Part shown: positions 23,501 through 33,181 of the stretch, piece after piece
Layout: each line of letters begins with the position of its first letter
How positions within the stretch are numbered: position 1 is the first letter of the stretch
Source: Oegoconia quadripuncta
Taxonomy: Eukaryota; Arthropoda; Insecta; Lepidoptera; Autostichidae
Assembly (NCBI GenBank): GCA_949316235.1
Contig: OX438745.1
Coordinates: 3,415,001 to 3,479,000 of the forward strand
DNA: 64,000 nt
Direction: 5' to 3'
Notes under the pieces: generated by a model
Seen by the model: the letters and a program-made list of their open reading frames with translations, nothing else
Told to the model about the DNA's origin: nothing
The model's database searches: none
Translations under genes and position numbers: made by a program

Positions 23501-26500
23501 CAGGGAAGTGTGGCTGATATGATGAAGTTATAACGCAGATGCAGGTATTAACTAGGCATTAAATTATGTCCTACAGAGCTAGAGGTTATCTGTAAAAATC
23601 TCCCGTTCTTCGGCTTTACGTATCAAATAGCTTCCAGCTGCCTGTCGCAGTTTCGACTCCAAAACCCGCTTGCTCCAGCGATTATCAGTTCTGCAAAAGT
23701 TGTGACTTACTCATTACCATTTCAGCTAGCTGACTTTCAGAACTATGTCTACGACGTTGATTCCTGGTTTTCTGGTGAATCACCTCGATCTGGATCCTGT
23801 CTCACAGAGTAACTCCAAACATAACTCTTGCTATGAAAACTTGTACATGAAGTGATTTTAAGCTTTTAGACTAATCGTATTGTCAGAATCCACATTTCGG
23901 TCTCACAAGTCATTACGGATAGGACGCACTGATCTTTCATCTTCAGATTTTATGGAATTCGCAACGAGAGGATATGACGTAACTTCCCAGATAGGCCTTA
24001 TAGTATATCCATATCCGAAATTAGGAAATCCGTCGAAGAACCAATAATTAATAAGCTGAAGTGGCAATGTGCAGGCCATGTCTGTTGCAGAACCGAGTTC
24101 GTGTAGATGAGTTCTGGACTGGAGCCCACGTTCAGGTAAGCAGTATAAGTTACTTGAAAGGGTGTCCAGAAGTAAATGGATGCGGAAAATGAGGATCAGG
24201 AGTGGTGGTATTGTTACCTGACTGAAGAGAGGGGTTATGTTTTTACGCATATCTATGTGGGATTTTTTATACTCTCGTAGCACCCAAATTGCTGGATTGA
24301 TTTTAATTAATGTTGGATTCGTTGTGATCCAAGTGTCTCAGAATAGAAAAAAAGAAAAAATGTTCTAGGACGCGATGTTGATGAGCCCTTTCCTGTGATA
24401 CCCATATTATAATATGGGTATCACAGGAAAGGGCTCATCATGAGCATTCTAAAAATGAATACTACAAGTGAGACTACTATGTAGCAAACGTATGGAGAGC
24501 TTCTAAATCTCATAGGTGTTCCCATCTCTTTAGTTGAATTTTACGTGGTCGAATTTTAAATATTTTTTAATAAGTTGGTTATTTGAGAAAAGCTTGTGAG
24601 TTACTTTTTGTCTGAGCATGATGATGAAGTTACTCGCTGCTCTTGCGTAACCATTGTGTTGAGTGGTGAAGTTATTCCCACGTTGCTAGGTTATTCAGGA
24701 ATATAGCAGGCACAGCTCGCATCTGATTCCATGGTACGATTCCAAACGTTATTTATTATAAGTCATGGTCACTAAAAATCTTACCGTAGATACAGACACG
24801 AGCAGCACAAACAAGTATAGTACAGAATCATCACACCGTTGTGAATATAAAAGCACTCACTGTCCTTCGTATCCAACAGGAAGTCGGCCTTCTGTCCGAG
24901 CATATTGATGAGGTCACTGCTGTTGCTCCCATTCAAGACATTGACATTGGGCGGGATAGTGGCGTTGGTCATGTTGCCACTTGTTAGGTTGACCTGTGGC
25001 TGGAGCTGCGGCAGCGCTGGTGAGGTCCACGCGAGGATTGTGCCCGCTATCACCGCACCGATGGCCGCTGTGGAAAGATATTATAGTAAGTTTCATAATT
25101 ATAGAGGAGACTCATATTCATAAAAATGACGATAATTTTTTGAAAGTTGATGCTGTATTGATGTAATGTCCCATAGACCAAGTCTGGCGATAGACGCTGA
25201 CTAAAGTTCTTCGATGAACTCGGCACTGAGATGTCAAAAATGTTACTCTCTGAGGAAATTAGTCGATTTACCTATATGTATTCCCGGGTAACCTAACATA
25301 ATTTTGCAAAACTGATATCCGATTTTTAATTTTCCGTGAACGTTCGTACATTTTACAATTTCCATATAGAAAGAAAGAAAGAAAGAAACTGTTTATTCGC
25401 CACTTTGACACATATACAACAATTGTTAAGCAAGTAAAATAACAGAACACTCAGATAAGTGTCGCAGCAGCGAAAGGGAAACGACTCAGCTATATGCTGA
25501 CCCTATAAGAGCTCAGCGCTGGTTTACTGTCGTATATGTATGTCTGGACATTTTTTGAAATCACCGCCATAACGCTTTACAGAAGTATTCTTTCTCCGCA
25601 CAAGGTTACTCTACGATTAGTCTTTTTTACTATATATCGAAATTACATCAGGCCTTTTTTTAAACGCCAGACATTTTATTTAACATTATGTTAATCATTC
25701 CGAAGAACCATTTTATAGTGTACTTATTTGTCAGCCTTATTAAAGTTCCGAATTACCTACTTTCAAAACTTTAATTTTCATTGCAATTAAATGGTAAAAA
25801 AACCCGTGGTGGGCAAAGAAAGGCCCACGGTCCAGTTACGCATTTTAACTATAGGCAATTAAGGCCCTCTGAGATTTTTTAAACTTTCTGGTCCCCTATG
25901 AAGAAAGTTTGCCTACCACTGGTCTAAACTGCCTACTGAAAAGAAATAACAATAATTTAGATTATTTTAGATGAACATAAGTAATTAGTATACAAAACGC
26001 TTATAGAGCTGGTGCGAGCGAAGCGAGTGCGGGAGTTCGGGGCACCCCGACATCTGTTGGTTAGGATCGAAGCCCTTCTTGTTAGGTTGACATGTATAAA
26101 TGGTGAAATGAAGTTTGGCCTTGTAATATAATGGTCAATTTATCTATCGGACATATAATAGAATGGTTAATGTTATGACGGGTTTTCGGTATTACGGTAA
26201 ATAGTTTTATAATATAAAACTTGTTTTGTAGTATAAGTAAAAAGTTCAAAACGCGGAAATCTAATAGAAAACAAAACATAATTTCGGATAATCAAAAAAA
26301 TGTCTAACTAATAAAATGTCAAAACGTTAGCGGAAAATCAATATTCGGAACAAAAAATATCGGAAATACAATAGGTAACCCAATTTCCCTTATCCTCGTG
26401 CTATAAATGAGTGTCCAAGTTCTGGATCTAGTACACATCCGCTTCGGTACGCTCATTGAGTTTTGAAGGAAACTGAGGTAATACCTACCGGAGTATATAC

Positions 26501-28383
26501 AACCACAATATGGGCAATTGCAGTAGCATGCCGGTGAATATTTGAGGTTCCACTTGAAATCCATACAAGGAATAAAGATAGTTCAAAACTCATCGACTTA
26601 ACCCTGCGAAAAAGATATAAATTGGTTCATCTGCTTCGAAAATCTTTAAAGAGAGTTCATCTGGTTGTTCAAAATGCAATTTTCCCCTGAGAAGAACAAG
26701 CAAGAAACTCGAAGGGTTGCTCTTTTAAAAACAGGCTTTGATTTTACATAAAGGTTCTTATATTATTATATTATTATATTATTAATTGTACATTATTAAT
26801 TGTGAAATAGCCTGGCATGCGAACGATCTGATTATGTCCAGGGATGATTATCATCTAAATAGTTTGATATTTTATAATATGCTTTCTTAATAAGTTTCCG
26901 GTAGCAGTAGGTAGGGCACATAGGTTGAAGAACTGATGACCGGCAGTGCATTAAAGGTGATCTCCACTCAAGACCTTTAATGCAAAATAATAAATCAAGC
27001 AGAGGAGTAAATTCTCATTTTATGTTATTTAATACCCATGTGATTCATTCATAAGATCAAAATCAATTATTTATCAATCAATTTCAGTGTTACACTACCC
27101 ATAATTCATCCAAGCCGCACGGTAAGCTGTCGAGTCGCGATTTCGTGGTTATTTATAGAAAGACCGACGCACATTGGCAATGTGAGCACGTTAGGTTGTT
27201 AACTTGCGAGCTATTCTAGGGTTTAACGACGTCCTGCAACATGCCAATGCATTTCTGACATTTATAGGTGTCATTGTAAATATCTGGGGATTGATTTTTC
27301 ATTTCAAAAAGGAAAGAAAATTTATTTACACCCATCTCATGACACAAATAATCAGGTACAAGTATTACACAGTCTGTGTCAACTTAAATCAAATCAAATC
27401 AAAAAATGCTTTATTTTGTAGGTACACAGGGTACACTTAAAATAGTCAGATTTTACATGTTTTAAGCTACTGCTTGTTCAAAAGGCAATTTTCCCCTGAG
27501 AAGAACAAGCAAGAAATTCTAAGGGTTGCTCTTTTAAAAAGAGGCTTTGATTTTACGTAAAGGTTTTTATATTTCATTATTAATTGTGAAATAGCCTGGC
27601 ATGCGAACGATCTGATTATGTCCAGAGATGATTATCATTTAGATAGTCTGATATTTTGTAATATTAGTTGATTTTTATAAAATTAGTTAATGACAAAATG
27701 TTTAAAATTCGATTGATACAATGGCTTCAGGCAAAGTGTTTGTATGATGTTAAGGAATATTTAAATTATCAGAATGCTATGTAAAATGTCACAAATCATA
27801 TTTTGCACATCTGCATGCATATTGTATACATGATTCCTAAATTTCCTATCAGACCTTGTAAACTGTATTCTGGCAAATAAATAATTTCTTTCTTTCCTTC
27901 TTTCTTTCTGAAACACAGGATTTTCCTAGTTCAGGCACTAGTGTTACAGTTGAAATTAAGTATCATTATGTAGATTTTATGTTTTAATGTACCATAAGAA
28001 TTAATAAATATATTTGATTTGATTTGATTTCTATGCTTTCTTAATAAGTTTCCGGTAGCGGTCGACAGGGCACATAGCCTGCAGAACTAATGACTTGATT
28101 GAAGGTCTTGAGTGGAGACCACGCAATCACAAGCTAGACGGACGACCAACTGAAGATCGCGGAAGGTCGCTGGATACGGTCCGCTTTCAACCAGTCGGTC
28201 TAGAGCTAGACATCTTTGGGGAAGGCCTATGTTCAGCAGTGCATGTCCTGTAGCTGAAATGATGATAAGGGAAAGCCTTTTTCTCGTTCTCTCACCTGCG
28301 ACGGCCGCCACGTACTGATTGACCCTCCTCGTCTCTCCGCCCTTCTCCTGGACGGAGAGCATGTGCATCGTAGGCTTGTCCAT
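13815..28383 (-). CDS. Tret1-like: Tret1-like facilitated sugar (trehalose) transporter, six coding exons
   Basis: Major facilitator superfamily sugar porter, expected in the plasma membrane, where insect relatives move trehalose or other sugars down a gradient. Joining exons 28383-28296, 25067-24861, 18027-17830, 17293-17098, 16402-16276 and 14504-13815 gives 501 codons plus stop with every GT/AG border in frame, close to the usual family length. Visible motifs: GRRPT at about 125-129 (loop 2-3), PMYIGEIAE at about 172-180, WWMPETPQYLL from about 230, QQFSGIN at about 306-312, GRK at about 357-359 and PETKGK at about 482-487 near the C-terminus. The hydrophobic pattern fits about 12 membrane spans. 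Residues about 50-98 are polar and Asn-rich, with several N-x-S/T sites, as expected for extracellular loop 1. Introns are TE-rich. Substrate (trehalose versus another sugar) is inferred from the family only. The exon 2/3 join is the least certain, because that loop is divergent. Confidence 0.93.
14688..15080. mobile_element. MITE family I (TA-flanked, CAGGGTGAA ends) in intron 5
   Basis: Starts TACAGGGTGAATTCGAATTC and ends AATTTCACCTTGTATA. It has internal partial inverted repeats (GTGTAATTCCCGTTA / ACATGAATTACACGAA). Related copies at 32246-32984, 55839-56078 and 61346-61460. Confidence 0.7.
15318..15407 (-). mobile_element. SINE family C head, in intron 5
   Basis: AATGCCCCTAGCAAGATCCG and ACTACACCAGACAGGTCGTC are the reverse of the family C head with box A and box B. 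Confidence 0.65.
15408..16275. other. intron 5 remainder, unassigned
   Basis: 15900-16230 looks like a decayed coding stretch on the minus strand (LINE-like), but no motif is secure. Confidence 0.3.
16276..16402 (-). CDS. Tret1-like: Tret1-like exon 5 (central cytoplasmic loop)
   Basis: Acceptor GATGACAG, donor GTAAGTC. Encodes WMPETPQYLLGKNRR and the charged, helical central loop up to LEDMQKD. PETP stands in place of the commoner PESP. Confidence 0.94.
16403..17097. other. intron 4 with LINE-like 3' debris
   Basis: CCACCGACAAGAGCATAGCT at about 16882 also ends the RTE-like fragment at 56700, and the intron finishes with GATGAGGATGATGAT, a tail type seen after such LINEs. Open frames at 16771-17071 are not recognised as genes. 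Confidence 0.4.
17098..17293 (-). CDS. Tret1-like: Tret1-like exon 4 (spans 4-6)
   Basis: Acceptor TTTTCCAG, donor GTAAGAG. Encodes GGICVAAPMYIGEIAE, then FFQLFLTVGILFTFVIGAY and a hydrophobic segment ending VIVFW. Confidence 0.94.
17340..17625 (-). mobile_element. two SINE family A fragments in intron 3
   Basis: 17340-17525: CTCAATCACACCTGATGTTA to AGGTAGCTGGCCAGG. 17528-17625: a second start with a T run, ATGCACAACGGGTCAGCG and CCCAACCAAGTAC. Confidence 0.65.
17668..17800 (+). mobile_element. LINE RT C-terminal fragment
   Basis: CTAGAGTGGAGACCACGCAG and GAAGTCGCTGGATGATGG parallel 23210-23310 and 28105-28180, the W/RP/GRP end region of an RTE-like ORF, broken. Confidence 0.5.
17830..18027 (-). 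CDS. Tret1-like: Tret1-like exon 3 (spans 2-4, GRRPT loop)
   Basis: Acceptor TTTTGCAG, donor GTAAGA. Encodes GLVSSFLAIGAAL, VGVLAEKVGRRPT and AARFFAGLATG, the conserved N-half core of sugar porters. Confidence 0.93.
19139..19452 (-). mobile_element. SINE family A, near full length
   Basis: Tail TTTTCTTTATGCATACCGGG at the left to GAGCCACGGAGGCGG at the right. The reverse complement head has box A (TGGCTCAATGG) and box B region damaged by an insertion. A short family B head piece sits at 19121-19138. Confidence 0.8.
19453..20129. other. intron 2, unassigned
   Basis: A GC-richer patch at 19760-19900 has no recognised product. Confidence 0.3.
20130..20510 (+). mobile_element. LINE RT C-terminal fragment, broken
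   Basis: QVMKMWSLTMGFIRRLKVTQ, RAMERAMLGVSLRDLIRNEE, then a stop and QWAGHITRRTDGR. This is the region after the RT palm in RTE-like elements (MLGVSLRD.IRN...WAGH..R). Confidence 0.75.
20511..21060. other. interspersed repeat, class unknown
   Basis: TTTTTAACCGAGTTCAAAAA followed by GGAGGAGGTACTCAATTCGG is a motif shared with 38090-38130 and common in lepidopteran intergenic DNA by recollection. No ORF. Confidence 0.4.
21065..21205 (+). mobile_element. LINE RT fragment (ETLGPW type)
   Basis: Decayed VFGVETLWVL then RAGSFLAQSISICIQCGNAA. Same element type as 21440-21880 and 62830-63205. Confidence 0.65.
21290..21345 (+). mobile_element. RTE-like LINE 3' tip
   Basis: CTCCACCGACAAGAGCATGG then AAATAAGATGAGGATGATAA, the end and tail also seen at 56700 and 17060. 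Confidence 0.5.
21440..21880 (+). mobile_element. LINE C-terminal fragment (ETLGPW type)
   Basis: Plus-strand frames give LVWDATCADTLAPSQ-like, then ETLGPWSTDTKQFVKDLFVR and SGDVRAGAYFAQQLSFCIQW with GNSASVLGT. Several stops and shifts. Known in insects as the C-terminal part of a LINE ORF2. Confidence 0.72.
22215..22260 (-). mobile_element. LINE family H 3' tip
   Basis: TTTTTTAATATGAGAGGGCG and GGCAAACGAGA, as at 7560. Confidence 0.55.
22385..22624 (-). mobile_element. SINE family B, near full length, in intron 2
   Basis: AATAAATAAGTAAATATTTC tail, body, GCAACCGTTGGTTTCGCTGA and CACCAATCGGTCGTC head at the right. Confidence 0.87.
22640..22770. mobile_element. RTE-like LINE 3' region fragment
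   Basis: CAACGTCCACGGTTCACCG and ACAGAAATGCCCACGAGAG are also found at 18365-18430 and 63630-63670. Confidence 0.4.
22890..23100 (+). mobile_element. LINE ORF2 C-terminus
   Basis: FLLNRVVKVWKKLPKSVISA followed by PLVKSFKNRLDKYFFK and a stop. Typical end of a CR1-like RT ORF. A shorter relative is at 59661-59730. Confidence 0.75.
23140..23395 (+). mobile_element. LINE RT C-terminal fragment with GAT tail
   Basis: KLELEWQWARHIARMPSG, then WTDD.IKIAGN-type sequence in shifting frames, then TGATGATGATGATT. Confidence 0.7.
23396..24378. other. intron 2, unassigned
   Basis: No secure coding or repeat signature. The 126-codon minus frame at 23903-24283 shows no domain. Confidence 0.35.
24379..24440. 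repeat. perfect 62-bp palindrome without spacer, in transporter intron 2
   Basis: 31-bp arms, TGATGAGCCCTTTCCTGTG onward on the left, pair base for base with no loop; centre between 24409 and 24410. It would form a long hairpin or cruciform. No TE terminus recognised around it. Confidence 0.93.
24861..25067 (-). CDS. Tret1-like: Tret1-like exon 2 (first span and extracellular loop 1)
   Basis: Acceptor TTTCCACAG, donor GTGAGT. Encodes the end of span 1 (ILAWTSPALPQL) and a long Asn/Thr-rich loop with several N-glycosylation-like sites (NLTSG, NMTN, NATI, NGSNSS). Confidence 0.88.
25368..25530 (-). mobile_element. LINE 3' end with GAAA tail, in intron 1
   Basis: (GAAA)n at 25371-25388, then CTGTTTATTCGCCACTTTG and AGCAGCGAAAGGGAAACGAC. 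Confidence 0.55.
25531..26667. other. intron 1, unassigned
   Basis: AT-rich, one patch GCGAGCGAAGCGAGTGCGGG at 26014 of the sort found in simple repeats. No gene. Confidence 0.35.
26668..26900 (-). mobile_element. LINE 3' end, family F, in intron 1
   Basis: CCCCTGAGAAGAACAAGCAA to TAATATGCTTTCTTAATAAG. Confidence 0.65.
27387..27665 (-). mobile_element. LINE 3' end, family F, with TCAAA tail
   Basis: AAATCAAATCAAATCAAAAA tail at the left, then TACACAGGGTACACTTAAAA and the F body. Confidence 0.7.
27700..28030 (+). mobile_element. two LINE 3' ends in tandem
   Basis: The first ends in TTTCTTTCTTTCC near 27885-27910, the second in TTTGATTTGATTTGATTT at 28013-28030. Both tails mark retroposed 3' ends. 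Confidence 0.55.
28096..28268 (+). mobile_element. LINE RT C-terminal fragment
   Basis: CTTGAGTGGAGACCACGCAA, GGTCGCTGGATACGGTCCG and TTCAGCAGTGCATGTCCTGT. Broken frame, ends GATGATAA. Confidence 0.6.
28296..28383 (-). CDS. Tret1-like: Tret1-like exon 1 (residues 1-29 plus 1 nt)
   Basis: Starts MDKPTMHMLSV and ends GTCGCAG before donor GTGAGAG. The split codon rejoins to Ala, giving the transporter start VAAVAAAIGAVIAGT at the first membrane span. A likely 5' UTR acceptor (TTGTTACAG) lies just upstream at 28415-28417. Confidence 0.9.
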
Positions 28384-28389
28384 TCTCGT

Positions 28390-28413
28390 TCAGTTAGGCG
28401 CGCCTCCTACCAT
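28390..28413 (-). promoter_or_regulatory. short upstream ORF in the 5' leader of the transporter
   Basis: If the acceptor at 28415 is used, the leader begins with an ATG that reads seven codons (MVGGAPN) and a TGA, then six bases later the main ATG in the same frame. Such a uORF could damp or condition translation; this is inference. If transcription starts inside the leader instead, the uORF may not be in the mRNA. Confidence 0.4.
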
Positions 28414-28503
28414 TCTGTAACAAACACGCAATTTTGATTTATTCCTTTTTTGTAAATTATGTTATGTTGGGAATTTGATATTGTCGAATAGGGTTTTTTT
28501 GAT

Positions 28504-28640
28504 TCAATACGTACATACATATGCTCACGTCTGTTCCCCGTTGGAGTAGGCAGATACTATTGATTTCCACTTCCAACGATCCTGACATACTACTTTTGCT
28601 ATTTCCAGTCTCATCAAATGCTTCAATGCTCCCGGTTAGG
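28504..28640 (-). mobile_element. RTE LINE 3' fragment
   Basis: TACATACATATGCTCACGTC and CGTTGGAGTAGGCAG parallel 5930-6010. Confidence 0.6.
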
Positions 28641-28759
28641 AGTTAACCGTAACCTTTTGCAAATACATCAGTAACTTGATTGACGTACGTGCTTCATGGT
28701 CGACCTTTACCGTCTTGCACGCCACACCATTCTGTATTTTTTTTTATAATATTATTATT

Positions 28760-29101
28760 ATTATTAAGAGCCCATATTGTCCCACTGCTGGGCAAAGGCC
28801 TCCCTCATCTGTTTCCAATCGTTTCTGTTCTTGGCGAGCACAAACCATCCCTTATCAAAACTGTCAAGCTCATCTCTCCACCGTTTTCGGTCTGCCCCGT
28901 TTGCGTCTGGCGGTTGTAGGAGTCCAAATAGTGGACGCATTTGCCCACAACTCGCACGGCATGCGGCCCACGTGACCCGCCCAGTCCCACTTCAACGTTG
29001 CCGCTTTTTTCCCTACGTCAAAGATCCGAGTCCGTGAGCGTAGTGTAGCATTTCTGACGCGGTCGATCAGTTTGACTCCCAATATGCTACGTTCCATGCT
29101 C
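28760..29101 (-). mobile_element. LINE RT C-terminal fragment (RTE-like)
   Basis: Minus strand: ERSMERSILGVKLIDRVRNA, LKWDWAGHVGRM, RGRPKTVERWRDELDSFDKG and NRNDWKQMREAFAQQWDNMG. Largely in one frame. Confidence 0.8.
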
Positions 29102-29106
29102 CTTTT

Positions 29107-29309
29107 TATAATAATAAATAAATAAATATTTCGGACACTTACACCAATCATCTATTCCCAAACTAAGCAAAGCTTGTACTATGGATACTAGATAACGGAT
29201 AAACATACATAAATATTTATATAAACATCCTTGACTCGGGAATAAATGTCGAACCCGCAACCGTTGGTTTCGCTGATAGGGTGACTATTCACTACACCAA
29301 TCGGTCGTC
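29107..29309 (-). mobile_element. SINE family B with internal deletion
   Basis: Inserted beside the LINE at 29101. TAAATAAATATTTCGGACAC tail, GAACCCGCAACCGTTGGTTT head; about 30 bp around box B is lost. Confidence 0.85.
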
Positions 29310-29319
29310 GAAATCAAAC

Positions 29320-29500
29320 AATTCTTTAATCTATCATTCAAAGTCACTCCACACATACTACGCAGTGAACGCATTTCTACTGCGTTGATTCTGCTTTCAT
29401 GCTTCTTCTGCCATACTCAACATTTGTTCCCAATCATCAGCGTGAACAACAATACTCTATTGTGGATCGCTATTCGTGCCTGGCTTGATTGACTGACTGT
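29320..29500 (-). mobile_element. RTE LINE fragment
   Basis: CTACTGCGTTGATTCTGCTT and CTTCTTCTGCCATACTCAAC match the 6320-6420 part of the RTE copy. Confidence 0.65.
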
Positions 29501-29623
29501 TCTTGTAATGCTAGTGGACTTTCAGCTGCTCGATGGAACTGTTATTGTCGCCGGCCGCCGTATTTTGGCTCAGAAATACCTCTTCTTTTGTTTGTGTAGA
29601 TCCTATTATTATCCTTATTATTA

Positions 29624-29832
29624 TCCTACTAATATTATAAATGTGAATGTTTGGATGTTCGTTTATTTGTTTGTTGTTTGTTGCTCAATCACGGCGAAAC
29701 GGATGAAGGGATTTTGATAAAATTTGGTATATAAGTAGACCATAAACTGCATTAAAACATACGTGAACAGTTCCCGTGGGATAAATAAATGTAAGTTATT
29801 CCACGCAGCCGAAGCCGCGGGCGGAAAGCTAG
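29624..29832 (+). mobile_element. non-autonomous Helitron-like element
   Basis: Starts TCCTACTAATATTATAAATG, ends CCGCGGGCGGAAAGCTAG followed by T. TC at the 5' end and CTAG at the 3' end, no TIR and no duplication, fit a Helitron. A reversed relative is at 61955-62118. Confidence 0.65.
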
Positions 29833-29842
29833 TTATAGATAT

Positions 29843-30242
29843 ATTGGGTCTTTACCTATGAAATTGGAGTTATTTTTCTTCGTTAATCATTTGTACCGAT
29901 TCCTGCGATTTTCAAAGCTATATCCAAATTTGTTTTTTATTTGCAAAATGGAATATTATTTCAAGGTTTCACATTAAATATTTTTTAATTAATGGGCTAA
30001 ATCACTTAATAAAAAAAATTTGAACAGAGATCTTTTCATGTGCGGGAATCATTTCTTAGATTCGCAGAAACATAAAGCGGTTACTTTTAAAAATTAACGC
30101 TGCTTATACTTAATGTTATCCGGTAATACACACAAAGTTTAGCTAAATTTGGATTTGCCGTTCGCAAAAAAAAATCAAAATGTTTGTATGGAGAATACAA
30201 TCTTAATGAAATTCTTCATACAAAACGCCAATTAACCTAATA
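29843..30242 (+). mobile_element. mariner MITE (family K), inverted relative to 10276-10701
   Basis: Starts TTGGGTCTTTACCTATGAAA; the right end GCCAATTAACCTAA shows a small deletion within the inverted repeat. Confidence 0.62.
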
Positions 30243-30730
30243 ATTTACACTGGATAAGAGTTACCAGGCTTGCTCTAAGTTACCAGGCATTCGGATTTTT
30301 AGAGTAGCTTTGTGGAGAAGCACAACTTATGAGTTTCATATTCTTTCTTAGTTGCTCTTTTTCTTAGCGAATAAGGTTTAATCTTTTTAAAGTATGGAAT
30401 ACGTTCTGAAACGGTCGTTTTAAATTCGCGAATAGCAACATAGTGTGTTGTAGCACAATTTGCGATGCATAGTAAGTATTCGTATCTCAAGTCAGCCTTG
30501 GTTTGTATTGTTCGACTGTTTATGCACTGCGACGATGTTTTCTGCATTTTATCATAATGCGCGTCATGATATCACTATGAATTTATATTCGTGACATTTC
30601 TGATACTTTTATTGATTTTTTTAAAATACACCTTTAAAAAAGCAACCCCTAAGTTTCTTGCTCGTTCTTCTCTGCGGAGACTGCCTTGTGAATGAACGAT
30701 AATTGTATGTCATGACGATTTCAAATATTA
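30243..30730. other. mostly unassigned; LINE family F tip at 30640-30730
   Basis: GCAACCCCTAAGTTTCTTGC and TGAATGAACGATAATTG are F-type. The 82-codon minus frame at 30299-30547 has no recognised domain. Confidence 0.45.
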
Positions 30731-30925
30731 AAATAAATAATAAATATCCTTGACATACACACAGCGCCATTTAGTTCCACTTTGAGCAACTTTAGGCTTG
30801 TGTTGTGGATACCAGATGGTTGATATACTACATAAATACACTTTTTTTTTGTAAATAAATACATATTATAAATGAAAACATCCATAACTCAGGTACACAT
30901 GTCCGTATTCATCACAATAATCATC
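30731..30925 (-). mobile_element. SINE family C, head missing
   Basis: GCGCCATTTAGTTCCACTTT, GGATACCAGATGGTTGATAT and CATCCATAACTCAGGTACAC. Confidence 0.75.
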
Positions 30926-31184
30926 AATATTATTCTTATAAATTACGTGTAGCCAGTGAAATACAAAATGGCAGTAGGGCCAACTCTGGAAGGAGGTCGA
31001 ATGAAGCCTGACCCCTGCTTTCGTATACAACTGCGCTTAGATGCAGTGAGCATGACGGTAGCAGGATGCTACCACGAGTATATATTGACAGTAATATAAG
31101 TGGCAGAAGCGCCTAAAAGCTTGGAAGTTGTGACCTTTCGATACCAGATCACCATACAACACCGGACTTCCTCACTCCAATTTT

Positions 31185-31415
31185 AACATTCCCAAAGAAT
31201 GTGATGAGCTGTTTGAGCTCCGTCGCCACGTTCACATTCAGAGGTTTCGCCTGAGCCGTAGATGTAACTTTGGCTTTAAAGTTTCCGTGTCCAGTTAGGA
31301 ACTGAGATGTGCAATGGTCAAAATATCAGGGAAGAACCTGTATAACTGTCTCCCTTTCCCACCGGGTCTGCCATTCGGCAATAAGTTGGTCCTCGACTTC
31401 AGCACACTTCCAGCT
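31185..31415 (-). mobile_element. LINE ORF2 C-terminal fragment (R1/Jockey-like)
   Basis: Minus strand reads EDQLIAEWQTRWERETVIQV, then a shift, CTSQFLTGHGNFKAKV. The W..RW and LTGHG.F pattern is the end of R1/Jockey-type ORF2. Confidence 0.65.
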
Positions 31416-32245
31416 AAACAGACGAGAAACATGGGACATGTCGCCGTGTTATAGTCGTATGTACAGACAGACAGACACGGACATGACGAAACTAAAAGGT
31501 TTCCATGTTGACTACGGAACCATAACTGGACCACGGATTACTGAAATACATCCAGACAAAACTTAATGCCGTCAAACATAACATCTTTCGTTTTTCGTCG
31601 GGGGTTAAAGAATCGTCTCGCACGTTGCAGTGCGCAAGCGCCTAACTTGGTAGTGAGACTGCTGGACGTGCTAATCGTGTCGCTAAACGCTGGTTAAGGT
31701 GACCGGTTAGCACAATGATTAACAGGTTAAGTATACATAGTAAGGAGGTACGATATTCGGAGAAGACGTGATTTAAGTAGCAACATAGGTGATTGTTTTT
31801 TTCTTTGTTACCCATTTGGTGATTGATGTTCAACTTCAACTTTTTATTTTATGGCAATCGGTCGCCTATATTACAATCGACCATTACTGCCAGAGTCCGG
31901 TTGTATGGCTAAAACGCTGAATGAGGTTGACCAGTATGAAGTTTGTTCCAAACTATGGGTCTAGATCCTGTTTGAGCGATCTAAAACAGAAAGGAAGACA
32001 AACACGAACATATAGTACAGGACAGCACAGAGACAGATCACGAATAAGATATACTTAAATTTCATAATTTTATCTTATATGTGGATATACATATATGTGA
32101 ATGAAAGGTATCTACCATTGACGGGCGTCAGCGTCAAGGTACAATTGGGTTCAAAAGTGGATATCCAGTCCCGTGGTTAAGATTTTTTATACAGTCCAAT
32201 CCAAATATCGCTCTCACCTGCATTCGAAAAACCTAGCTAATTACA
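31416..32245. other. no firm feature
   Basis: 31850-31930 resembles 7075-7125 (ACTGCCAG, GGTTGACC) and may be a shared repeat. Confidence 0.3.
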
Positions 32246-32984
32246 CATGGTGAAATTTAATTCGTGTACGTAATACCTGTTCAAAATCAAAATCAGAATA
32301 AAAAAATGCTATATTTATTAGGTACATAGGGTACACTTAAAATAGTCAGATTTTACATTTTTGAAGCTACTGCTTGTTCAAAAGGCAATTTTCCCCTGAG
32401 AAGAACAAGCAAGAAACTCGAGAGGTCGCTCTTTAAAAAAAAAGGTTTTTATATTACAAAATTATTAATTATTATTTTATGTTATAATATTTCATTATTA
32501 ATTGTGAAATAGCCTGGTTATGCGGCTGGTTATGTCCATGATTGTTTATCATCTAAATAATCTGATATTTTATAATATGCTTTCTTAATAAGTTTCTGTT
32601 TTATATATCTTCAAATTTATTGAAAGGAAGATTTTGTATATCAACAGGAACTTTATTGAAAACCGGTACATCCTCCACTCCTGATAAGCATTAACTTTCC
32701 CTGAGGAACCATAGTCGAATTCGATCAAAATATTTTTGATAAGTCATAGAAAGTAAACCATTCTGAAACCACCTTTAGTATGGAAGTCCAACAAATTTCT
32801 GCTGAATTAAACTATGGTTCCTAGTGGAAAGTTGTTCGTGTCACCACGCGGAAATTGTAGATATACCAATCGATAATTTTTTCATCGAATTCGACTATAA
32901 CTCCTTGGGGAAAGTTGTTCATAATCAAGAATGGCGTCAACAGTTTTAATGGGAATTACACGAATTCAATTTCACCCTGTATAC
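32246..32984. mobile_element. MITE family I interrupted by a family F LINE end
   Basis: Outer ends GGTGAAATTTAATTCGTGTA and TTCAATTTCACCCTGTATA belong to family I. The F-type LINE end occupies about 32282-32660 in reverse orientation. Confidence 0.65.
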
Positions 32985-33059
32985 ATGCATGATATGCATG
33001 TTATTACAGTTGTTAACATGGTGGCGAAATAAATCCGTTATCCCATAAATACAAATGTC

Positions 33060-33181
33060 CCCCAAATGTGTTGGGGTTTCCGGGTCAGTACGCTTCCATC
33101 TTCGACCTCATCTTCACTTAACATCAGGTGTGATTGAGGTCAAGTACCAACCCGTTATGCATTAAAAAAAAAAAAAAAAAC
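33060..33181 (+). mobile_element. SINE family A, 3' part
   Basis: GTGTTGGGGTTTCCGGGTCA to TATGCATT and an A run of 18. Upstream half missing. Confidence 0.8.

Noticed and set aside
23903..24283. 126-codon minus frame in intron 2
   Set aside because: No motif, no splice continuity with the transporter and codon use like non-coding DNA.
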